From: SCBR16-9 sp964537975
GTDB taxonomy: Bacteria > Hydrogenedentota > Hydrogenedentia > Hydrogenedentales > SCBR16-9
DNA: 64,000 bases
Reading direction: 5' to 3'
Assembly: GCA_964537975.1 (NCBI GenBank)
Contig: CAZIDP010000002.1
Span: 1-64,000 of the forward strand
The translations under genes were made by a program, and so were the position numbers. Numbering within the stretch: the stretch's first letter is position 1; every line of letters begins with the position of its first letter. The notes beneath the pieces are model-generated. The model saw only the letters and a program-made list of their open reading frames with translations, searched no databases and was not told the DNA's origin. Below, one piece after another: positions 10,905 through 20,133 of this stretch.

Positions 10905-11858
10905 ATGAAAACAATACGTACGGGAGTGGTTGGTGTTGGTCATCTGGGCTACCATCACGCCCGTCATTATGCCAGTCTGGAAGGTTCCGAACTTGTCGGC
11001 ATTGTTGATTCAAATGATGCACATCGGGAACGAGCAGCCAGTGACTTTACGGTACCGGGTTTCAGTACGATTGATGCATTGATTGCCTGTGGGGTCGATG
11101 CGGTATCTGTAGCCACTCCAACAACGGTCCACCATGATGTAACCATAACCTTACTGCAAGCTGGAGTCCATGTACTGGTTGAAAAACCAATAGCCTGTTC
11201 TATTTTAGAAGCAGAAGCTATGGTTGCTGTTGCTAAAACACACCATTGCCTTATGCAAGTTGGTCATATTGAGAGATACAACGGAGCAGTATTGGCATTT
11301 ATAAATGCCATAAATTCTCCTCGTTTTATTGAATGCCACCGGCTCAGCCCCTATCCGGGACGTGGCTCTGATGTGAGTGTTGTACTGGACCTGATGATTC
11401 ATGATCTGGACATAGTTCTGTCCCTGGTACCGGGGAATCTCATCGCTCTTGATGCAGTAGGTGTTCCTGTGTTTTCTACTTTTGAAGATATTGCCAATGT
11501 GCGTCTTCGTTTCGATACGGGATGTGTGGCCAATCTGACCAGCAGCCGGGTATCTCAAGAACGTATGCGCAAGATTCGTATATTTGAAGACAATGCCTAT
11601 TTATCTACTGATTACAGCGCTCAGGAAGTATTGGTATACCGTAAATCTCCCGGCCCCATACCTGAAGGGGTGAATCCGATGGAGCATATTAAAATTGATT
11701 CGTTGGCTGTAAAAAAGGAAGAGCCATTGAAACTTGAATTGGCAGATTTTTTGGATTGTGTGCGTGAAAACAGAAAACCTCTGGTTTCAGGTGAAGACGG
11801 ATTGCGCGCACTGAAATTGGCCCAGGACATCATCGACTTTATACGGAATCAACGTTGA
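10905..11858 (+). CDS. Gfo/Idh/MocA-family NAD(P)-dependent oxidoreductase of the lipid A operon
   Basis: 317 residues. An N-terminal Rossmann fold has GVGHLG (G10, G12, G15) and the family EKP signature (E93-K94-P95), where the lysine is the usual catalytic residue. The C-terminal alpha/beta domain contains MIHDLDIVLSL and the late motif LADFLDCVRE. ATG at 10905 is preceded by GGAG. Its stop codon overlaps the TTG start of lpxB by 4 bases, so the two are translationally coupled. In Acidithiobacillus and Leptospira a family member, GnnA, oxidises the 3-OH of UDP-GlcNAc so that GnnB can aminate it, giving amide-linked lipid A. No GnnB-like aminotransferase is present here, so the GnnA role is a hypothesis. 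Other roles in nucleotide-sugar modification are possible. Confidence 0.85.
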   Translation: MKTIRTGVVGVGHLGYHHARHYASLEGSELVGIVDSNDAHRERAASDFTVPGFSTIDALIACGVDAVSVATPTTVHHDVTITLLQAGVHVLVEKPIACSILEAEAMVAVAKTHHCLMQVGHIERYNGAVLAFINAINSPRFIECHRLSPYPGRGSDVSVVLDLMIHDLDIVLSLVPGNLIALDAVGVPVFSTFEDIANVRLRFDTGCVANLTSSRVSQERMRKIRIFEDNAYLSTDYSAQEVLVYRKSPGPIPEGVNPMEHIKIDSLAVKKEEPLKLELADFLDCVRENRKPLVSGEDGLRALKLAQDIIDFIRNQR

Positions 11859-12973
11859 CTACGATTTTTTTTGTGGCGGGCGAAACCTCCGGTGATGCAC
11901 ATGGTGCTGGCTTGATCCAGGCATTGCGAGAAAAATGTCCCGATGTACATTACGAAGGTCTCGGTGGTGAAATGATGGCAACAGCCGGAATGAACTTACG
12001 GTACGATTTGGCAGGGTTGGGCATCATGGGATTTACCGAAGTTATAAAACATTTTTTTCCAATTAAAAAACTTTTTGATGAGACGGTTCGATATCTTGGA
12101 AACACGCGACCTGACTGCTTGGTACTGATTGATTACCCAGGATTTAATATACGGCTCGCCAAGGCAGTGGCTTCTTACAACATACCAGTAGTGTATTATA
12201 TCAGCCCGCAAGTTTGGGCCTGGAAGAAAAAAAGAATCTATACCTTGGCCAGGTATGTTACAAAGATGCTGGTTATATTTCCCTTTGAAGCAGACCTGTA
12301 CAAAAATGTAGGCTTGAATACGGTATACGTGGGGCATCCACTTTTGGACCATATATCAAATTACCAACCTAATCCGTTTCAAGTTACAGGAAAGCTCATC
12401 GGACTTCTTCCTGGAAGTCGAGAACAAGAAGTTCGGCGATTGATGCCGATTATGTTGGAAACAGCAAAGCAAATGCTGAAAAAAGAACCTGATCTGCAAT
12501 TCATTACACCTTGCGTTAATGCGGCGCGTGCTGAGCAAATTAAAAAAATGGCAGGAGATTTTCCTCTTGAAGTGCGTGTGAATGCCATGTATGATGTTTT
12601 AAGCCAGGCACACTTCTGCATGGTAGCTTCGGGTACCGCTACCTTGGAAACGCTGATGTTTGGCGTACCAATGCTTATCATGTATAAAGTTACGACAATT
12701 AGTTACTGGTTGGCCCGTGCGTTGGTAGATATCAAGTATATCGGCATAGTTAATATACTTGCAGGTAAAGAGATTGTGCCTGAATTTATCCAGTCGCGTG
12801 CAAGTACGGAGCACATTTTACCTACCGCTTTGAAGCTTCTCCAAGAGACTCCCGAACGCAAGCAAATGCTTCTCGACTTGGAAAGTGTTCGAATGGCTCT
12901 GGGAGACGGTGGAGCATCTGGTCGAGCAGCCGAGGAAATCTTGCACATTGTTCAAGGAAATGCTTGTGGATGA
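11855..12973 (+). CDS. lpxB: Lipid-A-disaccharide synthase
   Basis: 372 residues, the usual length of LpxB, a GT19 glycosyltransferase that joins lipid X to UDP-diacylglucosamine at the inner face of the cytoplasmic membrane. The TTG start at 11855 overlaps the preceding stop. The conserved N-terminus (FVAGETSGDAHG), LIDYPGFN, YISPQVWAWK, the VGHPL motif, LLPGSREQEV and SGTATLE are all present, so the enzyme looks intact. The overlap with the upstream oxidoreductase and with the polA start downstream indicates one transcript. Confidence 0.96.
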   Translation: MTTIFFVAGETSGDAHGAGLIQALREKCPDVHYEGLGGEMMATAGMNLRYDLAGLGIMGFTEVIKHFFPIKKLFDETVRYLGNTRPDCLVLIDYPGFNIRLAKAVASYNIPVVYYISPQVWAWKKKRIYTLARYVTKMLVIFPFEADLYKNVGLNTVYVGHPLLDHISNYQPNPFQVTGKLIGLLPGSREQEVRRLMPIMLETAKQMLKKEPDLQFITPCVNAARAEQIKKMAGDFPLEVRVNAMYDVLSQAHFCMVASGTATLETLMFGVPMLIMYKVTTISYWLARALVDIKYIGIVNILAGKEIVPEFIQSRASTEHILPTALKLLQETPERKQMLLDLESVRMALGDGGASGRAAEEILHIVQGNACG

Positions 12974-15689
12974 TAAACTTTATATAATCGATGCTATGGC
13001 ATATGCCTTTCGCTCTTATTTTGCCATTCGCGGTAATTTAAGCAACCGGGCTGGCAAGCCGACCAATGCTGTATATGGATTTACACGTATTCTGATGAAG
13101 CTACTGCGAGAGCAGGAGCCCTCACATGTCGTAGTGGTCTTTGACGCACCGGGTAAAACCTTCCGAGATGAATTATATGAAGCGTACAAAGCCACACGAC
13201 CAGATACTCCCCAGGATTTAATCGAACAGTTTCCCATGATGCATGATGTAGTAAGAGCTATGAACATCCCGTTGTTGTCTGTTCCAGGAGTCGAGGCTGA
13301 TGATGTCATGGGCACCTTGGCAGTACAAGCCAAACAGCATGGTATTCCGGCAGTTCTCGTAACAGGCGACAAAGACATGCTGCAATTAATTACACCTGGT
13401 GTACAAGTCTACGACCCTGGCAAAGGCGAAAATGGCAAGTGGTATGGCCCGGAAGATGTTATTGAACGCTTTGGTGTCGGGCCAAAAGGAGTGATAGATG
13501 CCCTGGCCTTGATAGGCGATAGCGCGGACAATGTGCCGGGTGTGAAAGGAATTGGAGAAAAGACCGCAAAGAAACTCCTGGAGAAATACGGTTCTTTAGA
13601 GTCCTTGTATGAAAATATCAATGATCTTAAAGGTAAACAAAAAGAAAATTTGCTCAACGACAAAGAGCAGGCTTTTGCAAGCCGTACATTGGTCACCATA
13701 AAAACTGATGTAGTACTCGAATTGGGACATGAAGCCTGGCAACGCACTCCCCCGGACCCTGAATCTCTGATTCAGGTTTTTTCTGAATTGGATTTTACAT
13801 CGTTGCTGGAAGAATTGCTGCCAGAAGACCACGCCGTTGAAGACAATTCACAGTCCTATCATCTGATTTTAACGGAATCAGAACTGGCTGAAGTGATAAA
13901 AAAAATTGAATCGGTTGGATGTGTAGCCTTGGATACAGAAACCACATCGACGAATCCAATGATTGCCGATTTGGTCGGGATTTCTCTGAGTTGTGAAACT
14001 GGTATAGCTTACTATATCCCAGTCGGCCATACCAAAGAAGCCCTGCAAGTTTATCAAGACCCGGATGACCTGACTTCCATTAAGGAATTAACTGCTATCC
14101 CGTGCAAAAGAGCACTGGAGATGCTTAAACCAGTTATGGGAAATGAGGCGATTGGCAAGATTGGACACAACATCAAATATGACTTACTTGTGTTACGGCG
14201 TGCAGGCCTCGATATCAAAGGTGTTGTTTTAGACACCATGGTAGCCTCTTACTTGACAGATTCATCTCGAATAAGGCACAATTTAGATGAACTCAGCTTG
14301 CAACACCTGAAGCGAAGGCTGATTTCCATTTCTGACCTTATTGGAAAAGGTTCCAAAACTATTACCTTTAATCTGGTTAATGTTGAACGTGCATGTGAAT
14401 ATGCCTGTCAGGATGCAGATGTTACATGGCGTCTTGCAGCCATATTTCAGCAAGATTTGGACAAGCTCCAACTCAGAAAACTCTTCAATGAAGTAGAACT
14501 CCCCTTAATATACGTGCTATCTCGCATGGAGTATTGCGGTATAAAACTGGACGTTTCCTGTTTTGAATCGCTGCAAATCGAAATCGAGTCACGATTGGAT
14601 TCACTCATTGAAGCTATATTTGAATCGGCGGGAGAGCAATTCAACATCAACTCCCCCAAACAGTTGCAGGGAATACTTTTTGACAAGATTGGGTTAAAAC
14701 CAGTACGAAAAACAAAAACTGGTTTTTCGACCGATGAACGAGTGCTGGAATCTCTGGCGCATCAGCATACCTTGCCAGGTCTCATTTTAGAATTTCGAAC
14801 TCTTGACAAACTGCGCGGTACTTACGTAGAGGCTTTGCCCAGGCTTCTGAATCCTGAAACAGGTCGGGTACATACCTCCTACAACCAGGCCATCGCCGCT
14901 ACAGGGCGTCTTTCCAGCAGCGACCCCAACCTCCAGAACATTCCAGTGCGCTCCGAATTTGGTAAACGAATTCGGCAAGGTTTTATAGCCGGGGACTCGG
15001 ACAGGGTGTTAATTTCGGCTGATTATTCTCAAATCGAATTGCGAATTCTGGCCCATCTTTCCGGAGATGAAGTGTTGAGAAAAAGCTTCCTGCAAGACGA
15101 AGACATTCATGCCGAAACTGCTGCACGTATTTTTCAAGTAGCTCCTTCAGATATAACACCTGATATGCGTAGACAGGCAAAAGCTGTTAACTTCGGAGTT
15201 ATTTACGGTATAAGTGCTTTTGGGCTGTCGCAAAATATAAATATATCCAACAAGGACGCAGCAGATTTTATTGATGCCTATTTTAAGCAGTTTCCCGGTG
15301 TTAAAAAATGGATTGACAGTACGCTTGACTCTGCCAGAGAACTGGGTTATGTATCTACCATTTTGCAGAGACGCCGTTATTTGCCAGATGTATACAGTTC
15401 GCAACAGCAGTCGAAACGTGCCGCAGAACGTATGGCAGTGAACACGCCTGTGCAGGGAAGTGCTGCGGACATTATCAAGTTGGCTATGATAGAAGTTGAT
15501 GCAGGGTTATGTACTCGTAATGCTTCTTTATTACTGCAAGTTCATGATGAGCTGGTTTTGGAAGCACCAAAGAAAGACGCAGAAGACATTGCTGAATGGT
15601 TGCGCTCTACAATGGAAAATGCGATGAAATTGACTGTACCGCTCAAAGTAGATGTTGGGGTTGGGGAAAACTGGGCGGTAATACACTGA
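12966..15689 (+). CDS. polA: DNA polymerase I with all three domains
   Basis: 907 residues from GTG at 12966, chosen because AAGGA lies 7-8 bases upstream and because the protein then begins (V)DDKLYIIDAMAYAFR, which aligns with the usual PolA N-terminus. An ATG two codons earlier is too close to that site. It overlaps the lpxB stop by 8 bases. The 5'-3' exonuclease domain covers residues 1-290. The 3'-5' proofreading domain is intact (D323 and E325 in LDTETTS, HNIKYD, YACQDAD). The polymerase domain has motif A with D686 (DYSQIELRILAH), motif B (RRQAKAVNFGVIYG) and motif C with D861 (VHDEL). It functions in Okazaki fragment processing and repair. Confidence 0.96.
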   Translation: MDDKLYIIDAMAYAFRSYFAIRGNLSNRAGKPTNAVYGFTRILMKLLREQEPSHVVVVFDAPGKTFRDELYEAYKATRPDTPQDLIEQFPMMHDVVRAMNIPLLSVPGVEADDVMGTLAVQAKQHGIPAVLVTGDKDMLQLITPGVQVYDPGKGENGKWYGPEDVIERFGVGPKGVIDALALIGDSADNVPGVKGIGEKTAKKLLEKYGSLESLYENINDLKGKQKENLLNDKEQAFASRTLVTIKTDVVLELGHEAWQRTPPDPESLIQVFSELDFTSLLEELLPEDHAVEDNSQSYHLILTESELAEVIKKIESVGCVALDTETTSTNPMIADLVGISLSCETGIAYYIPVGHTKEALQVYQDPDDLTSIKELTAIPCKRALEMLKPVMGNEAIGKIGHNIKYDLLVLRRAGLDIKGVVLDTMVASYLTDSSRIRHNLDELSLQHLKRRLISISDLIGKGSKTITFNLVNVERACEYACQDADVTWRLAAIFQQDLDKLQLRKLFNEVELPLIYVLSRMEYCGIKLDVSCFESLQIEIESRLDSLIEAIFESAGEQFNINSPKQLQGILFDKIGLKPVRKTKTGFSTDERVLESLAHQHTLPGLILEFRTLDKLRGTYVEALPRLLNPETGRVHTSYNQAIAATGRLSSSDPNLQNIPVRSEFGKRIRQGFIAGDSDRVLISADYSQIELRILAHLSGDEVLRKSFLQDEDIHAETAARIFQVAPSDITPDMRRQAKAVNFGVIYGISAFGLSQNINISNKDAADFIDAYFKQFPGVKKWIDSTLDSARELGYVSTILQRRRYLPDVYSSQQQSKRAAERMAVNTPVQGSAADIIKLAMIEVDAGLCTRNASLLLQVHDELVLEAPKKDAEDIAEWLRSTMENAMKLTVPLKVDVGVGENWAVIH

Positions 15690-15818
15690 AGTTAACACTT
15701 CGAACATATAAAAATCTGAATTAATTCATAAACAAAAAAACTCAATACGGATGAAGTAATTACCCCGGTCAACAGCTACTCAGGCCGTACGGGGTGTGGG
15801 GAACCGAAAGGAATATTA

Positions 15819-17345
15819 ATGTCTGATAAACCAGTACCGGAAAGGTCAACTGAAAGGCCTGCAGAGAGGTCATCTGAGAGGCCTTCTGAAAGGCCATCGG
15901 CAAAACCGAAACCAAGAACACCACAACGCCGAATAAACAACAGCAATACCAGTCGAAACACTCAGGGCAGGCCTCCGAGGAACGGCAACAACATGCGTAA
16001 AAGTGGCCCTCCTAATAAAATGCAGCCACGCCGTAGCAGTGGGATACTTGATGTGGCAAATGAAGATATACCGGATCAAATCAATGGTCCAGAAATTAAT
16101 ATTCAATCGCTGAAAGCGATGACCATGCCGCAGTTGATTACTATGGCTCAGGAACTGGGTATTGAAGATTACAGCGGCTTGAAAAAGCAGGATTTGATTT
16201 TCTGTGTACTGCAGAAAAGTATTGAAAAGGCTGGTTCCATCTATGGAACAGGTACGCTGGAAATTCTACCGGACGGCTTTGGTTTCCTGCGTTCTCCGGA
16301 TTACTCCTATCTTCCAGGACCAGACGACATCTACGTTTCGCCATCACAGATTCGTAAATTCGGACTGCGCACCGGCGACAGTATTACCGGGCATGTGCGC
16401 CCGCCTAAGGAAGGCGAGCGATATTTCGCGTTGCTCAAGGTGGAGTCTGTCAATGAAGAGACACCAGAAGTTGCCCGCCAGCGGATCATCTTTGACAACC
16501 TGACTCCCCTGCACCCGAATGAACGTATTCGCTTGGAAACCGGTCTTGAAGATATAGACATGCGTGTCATGGACTTGATCGCACCAGTCGGTAAGGGGCA
16601 ACGTGGTCTGATCGTGGCGGCGCCATTCACAGGGAAAACGGTACTGCTGCAAAAGCTTGCCAACAGCATCAATGTCAATCATCCTGAAATAGCCATAATA
16701 GTGCTACTCATTGATGAACGCCCCGAAGAAGTCACGGACATGAAGCGTTCGGTACAAGGTGAGGTAATTGCCTCTACCTTTGATGAACCGCCAGAGCGGC
16801 ATGTGCAAGTGGCAGAAATGGTGTTAAATAAAGCGCGACGTCTCGTAGAACACAAGCGTGACGTAGTCATCTTGCTGGATTCCATCACCCGACTGGCACG
16901 CGCCTACAACACTATTGTACCCGCAAGTGGCAAGGTGCTTTCCGGTGGTGTAGACTCCAACGCACTTCAACGTCCGAAGCGATTCTTTGGGGCAGCACGC
17001 AACATTGAAGAAGGGGGCAGCCTGACTATCTTGGCAACCGCCTTGATTGATACCGGAAGTCGCATGGATGATGTGATCTTTGAAGAATTCAAAGGGACAG
17101 GTAACATGGAGCTCCATCTCGACAGACGACTGATGGAGAAGCGTATCTTCCCGGCTATTGATGTTCAGAAATCTCGCACCCGCAAAGAAGAACTGTTGAT
17201 GTCTGAAGAAGATTTACAACGCCTCTGGTTGCTGATGCGTATTCTCACTCCAATGGAACTCGACAAAGCCAGTGAACTGCTCATATCCAAACTGAAGAAA
17301 ACGAAAAACAATGAAGAGTTTCTGGCCTTGATGCAGAAAATGTAA
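15819..17345 (+). CDS. rho: Transcription termination factor Rho with Arg-rich N-terminal extension
   Basis: 508 residues, about 90 longer than enteric Rho. The first 75 residues form a disordered basic extension with SERP/ERPxERP-like repeats and NNSN/RGN-type low complexity. A Rho N-terminal helix bundle follows (MTMPQLITMAQELGIEDYSGLKKQDLI in part), then the RNA-binding cold-shock-like domain (GTLEILPDGFGFLRS) and the hexameric ATPase. The P-loop reads AAPFTGKT (K273, T274) instead of the common APPKAGKT. Walker B VVILLDSITRLARAYN and the Q/R loops (VLSGGVD) are normal. ATG at 15819 with AAAGGA upstream. Arg-rich extensions in high-GC and Bacteroidota Rho proteins bind RNA; that role is inferred here. 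It sits 129 bases after polA. Confidence 0.95.
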   Translation: MSDKPVPERSTERPAERSSERPSERPSAKPKPRTPQRRINNSNTSRNTQGRPPRNGNNMRKSGPPNKMQPRRSSGILDVANEDIPDQINGPEINIQSLKAMTMPQLITMAQELGIEDYSGLKKQDLIFCVLQKSIEKAGSIYGTGTLEILPDGFGFLRSPDYSYLPGPDDIYVSPSQIRKFGLRTGDSITGHVRPPKEGERYFALLKVESVNEETPEVARQRIIFDNLTPLHPNERIRLETGLEDIDMRVMDLIAPVGKGQRGLIVAAPFTGKTVLLQKLANSINVNHPEIAIIVLLIDERPEEVTDMKRSVQGEVIASTFDEPPERHVQVAEMVLNKARRLVEHKRDVVILLDSITRLARAYNTIVPASGKVLSGGVDSNALQRPKRFFGAARNIEEGGSLTILATALIDTGSRMDDVIFEEFKGTGNMELHLDRRLMEKRIFPAIDVQKSRTRKEELLMSEEDLQRLWLLMRILTPMELDKASELLISKLKKTKNNEEFLALMQKM

Positions 17346-17374
17346 ATAAACCAATACAAATCTATGACGATACT

Positions 17375-17410
17375 CGGGGACTGTCAATTTTAATCGACAG
17401 TCCTCGTTTC
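17375..17410 (+). terminator. Rho-independent terminator after rho
   Basis: GGGGACTGTC (17376-17385) pairs with GACAGTCCTC (17396-17405, one G-T wobble) around a 10-base AT-rich loop. The tail TTTCTATTTTC is T-rich. Confidence 0.75.
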
Positions 17411-17532
17411 TATTTTCTGTTCATTGCTGATTCAGCCGCATACCTGTTTTGATCAAAGCAACTGCCTTATCGTACCATGCTCTTGTATACGCTGAGTTGT
17501 GATTTTACAATTGCAAGGTACAGGGGGCTGTT

Positions 17533-19056
17533 ATGAAGCATAACTGTAGCATCGCGGTACTATGCTATATCTTGTTGGGTGTTGCGTTGAGCCACGCCGA
17601 CGTACCTGATATGAAAATCGATTCTCCCATACGACCGGACAGTAAAGTATATCCCAATGTCGACATTCGCCAGGAAAAAGGTTCCACGCTGGTCTATTGG
17701 GACGACGCGATAATTCTGGAACTCCGGGACAACCGACGCCTTCGATTTCGAGCAACCCCACTGAACGACCTCTGGGTTGGTACCAAGCGTACACCGATGG
17801 ACCTCTGCTGGGCTTACGCGGACAGCGGTGTCAATGATTATGTTGCAGAGCAGGTAGTGTTTAAAAGCGTTGCAAATGAAGAACGATTTTACATCCATGT
17901 GGATGCGGTGAAACCTTCTGTCGATGGTAGGGTCTCTGTCAGAATCGATGGATTCTGGAACCCGGAACAACACAACTTTAATTTCCAGCTAACCAACAGC
18001 ATTTTCTGTGAGCTGGAAGCGTGGTATCTGAATTCCAACAGGGCAAAAAATCTATATGTGTCTAACCCGTCTCTGAAGCCAACCATACAAGGGTTGAATT
18101 ATCATCTGGAACGTATCTCCTGGCCAGATATTCTGCTGTCTGACCAGCCGGATCGCAAACTGCGCTATGACTGGCTGGTGTATGCAGGCCGAGACGACTC
18201 CTACTTTACCTTGATGCCAAAATTGCATATCCCCATTATCACACGCAGAGCTGACTACCCGGCGAGTTCTACTCCCTTATTACATGCAGGGTGCCAATAT
18301 GGTTTTCTGGATCGTAATCATGGTGGCTGGATTACCAAGATTCTTCAAGCACCTTCTGCCATACAATTTGCGCCTTGCTGGATGTTTTTTGATACCCATT
18401 TCTTCCTGGCAAACGCCGTACCCTTGCGTCAAAGTACACAACATCTTGACCTGACCTATATAATACACTTTGTACCTGTACAACCCGATGAGGCAAATGC
18501 CCTTCTGGGTAAGGCACAGGAAGTTGGATGGAGAGACCACCCTGAATATCAACTCCCCCTGTTTAACAGACACAATGACTTTCTAGGGTTGGTAACTGAA
18601 GAGGGCAACGAACAACACTATGTCTGGTGGGCAAGTAGTTTCAATTGTTTTCGCGACGACACAACAGGCTACAATGACAACTACTCTGTGAGTATTCTGC
18701 ACACGCAGGAGGATGAAAAAGCTGCCTGGTATGCACGATGCTGGGGGCACCCCTACGATGAAGAGGATGTACAGGGCGAGTATATCATCCGGGCCAAAGT
18801 TAAGACCCGTGATTGTGGAGGGGGTGTCCGGATTGGCGTAGCGCAATCTGCAGGTGACTACTGGATTCATGCACGCAATTTTGATCCTGATGCCGCCGAC
18901 TGGACCTGGTCTGCTGAGTTGACCGGTACCAACGATTGGAGCGACTTGGAAGTGCGGGTGAACATGATCAGAGGTAAAAAGAAAAGTATCGTGCTGGAGC
19001 AGGTCGGCTCAGGTCAGTCCTGGTTTGATCAGGTTTGTATTGAAAAACTGAAATAG
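17533..19056 (+). CDS. Exported protein of unknown function with a carbohydrate-binding-like C-terminus
   Basis: 507 residues. A signal peptide (MKHNCSIAVLCYILLGVALSHA) follows an ATG with a G-rich ribosome site (AGGGGG). The body is rich in Trp, Tyr, Asp and His and reads as all-beta. From about residue 370 a jelly-roll-like segment appears (EYIIRAKVKTRDCGGGVRIG, SDLEVRVNM, SGQSWFDQVCIEKLK), which resembles the ligand-free side of CBM and discoidin-type domains that end glycan-active enzymes. No catalytic family was recognised for the N-terminal 350 residues. It stands alone between the rho terminator and a cluster of small AT-rich genes. A polysaccharide-related function is only inferred. 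Confidence 0.8.
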   Translation: MKHNCSIAVLCYILLGVALSHADVPDMKIDSPIRPDSKVYPNVDIRQEKGSTLVYWDDAIILELRDNRRLRFRATPLNDLWVGTKRTPMDLCWAYADSGVNDYVAEQVVFKSVANEERFYIHVDAVKPSVDGRVSVRIDGFWNPEQHNFNFQLTNSIFCELEAWYLNSNRAKNLYVSNPSLKPTIQGLNYHLERISWPDILLSDQPDRKLRYDWLVYAGRDDSYFTLMPKLHIPIITRRADYPASSTPLLHAGCQYGFLDRNHGGWITKILQAPSAIQFAPCWMFFDTHFFLANAVPLRQSTQHLDLTYIIHFVPVQPDEANALLGKAQEVGWRDHPEYQLPLFNRHNDFLGLVTEEGNEQHYVWWASSFNCFRDDTTGYNDNYSVSILHTQEDEKAAWYARCWGHPYDEEDVQGEYIIRAKVKTRDCGGGVRIGVAQSAGDYWIHARNFDPDAADWTWSAELTGTNDWSDLEVRVNMIRGKKKSIVLEQVGSGQSWFDQVCIEKLK

Positions 19057-19118
19057 CATTATTTTAATCATTATGATATTGTTTCATGGGGTGAATAAAA
19101 AATAATAGGATAAGAAAC

Positions 19119-19658
19119 ATGAAAAAGCATGAATTGTCTGAAGTTGCTATAAAGCTGATTGGGTTGTATGGTTTTATTCTATTTGCCAAGGAAATCATAA
19201 ATCTTCCCATGATTTATAGTTTTTTTCTGTGGAATCCTGATACAAGTATCAGCAATATCATGACACCTGTGTTTGCAAGTATAATTACTCTAGCCCTCTT
19301 ATTCATATCCTATATTTTTGTTAAAAGGACAGATTTAATTCTGAAACTATTAGACCTTTCACCACAACATGATGAAGAAGAAAAACCAATTGAAGTTGCA
19401 ACTTGGTGTCAAATTTCTTTCTGGATATTGATCTTGGGATTGTATTTTTTTGTTTCTTCAGCACCATACGTTGCATCTCACTTGATAGTATCAATCCTGT
19501 CCTTAGACCTGTCTACGCAACAGCAAGTACATGTTGTTAATGATTCAGGGCAGTACATACTATCCCAAGTCTTCATGCTCGGCTTGTCACTCTACTTCAT
19601 TTTCAAAAACCAGTACATTGAATCAATTCTTACCCGAACAAAATCAGAAGAAAAATAA
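19119..19658 (+). CDS. Small integral membrane protein, unknown
   Basis: 179 residues with four predicted transmembrane helices, near residues 12-30, 45-68, 95-115 and 145-165. A charged cytoplasmic-looking loop with DEEEKPIE lies between helices two and three, and the tail is basic. The ATG at 19119 is preceded by AGGA. Base composition is markedly more AT-rich than rho or polA. I recognise no family. It is the first of three consecutive unknown genes. Confidence 0.7.
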   Translation: MKKHELSEVAIKLIGLYGFILFAKEIINLPMIYSFFLWNPDTSISNIMTPVFASIITLALLFISYIFVKRTDLILKLLDLSPQHDEEEKPIEVATWCQISFWILILGLYFFVSSAPYVASHLIVSILSLDLSTQQQVHVVNDSGQYILSQVFMLGLSLYFIFKNQYIESILTRTKSEEK

Positions 19659-19750
19659 TTGGATTATAAAGTAAATACAAAATAAATTATATTTTTATAT
19701 TAATAAATATTCTACATGATAAGATCAACCCAAAATTGAGGTTGTATGAC

Positions 19751-19921
19751 ATGTATATGCTACGCGTTTCTGTGCTCTATATGTTGTTTTGGTGTTTATC
19801 GTGTCTGGCGATGATTGGATGTAGTGATACCACTGGTCAAAAAACTGAAATTGTCACAGACCATGAAGAAATATTTCATGTGCATAAAGTAGATCCGCCG
19901 CCACCACATTTAAGAGTGTAG
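19751..19921 (+). CDS. Very small putative lipoprotein
   Basis: 56 residues from the ATG at 19751, chosen because GAGG lies 8-9 bases upstream. A hydrophobic signal peptide (MLFWCLSCLA) leads to a lipobox-like MIGC with Cys24, followed by a short polar tail ending PPPPHLRV. The -3 position is Met rather than Leu, so the lipobox is imperfect. Such mini-lipoproteins are often overlooked. The function is unknown. Confidence 0.55.
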   Translation: MYMLRVSVLYMLFWCLSCLAMIGCSDTTGQKTEIVTDHEEIFHVHKVDPPPPHLRV

Positions 19922-20133
19922 CATGATCCTTATTGGGAACAGTTGCAACTGGTTTGATGGATTGGCTTCAGTCAAATGGGAATTTCCATATCCCAAAAAT
20001 GACACCATAAACTAGAATGAGTAGCAGATTATTACTGGAACCGCGGCAGCGGCACCATGCGCTAATCCGATTCAACAACGGAAAATTAATGATATATTTT
20101 CATTTTTACACTAACTATCGTACGGGGTGAGCA

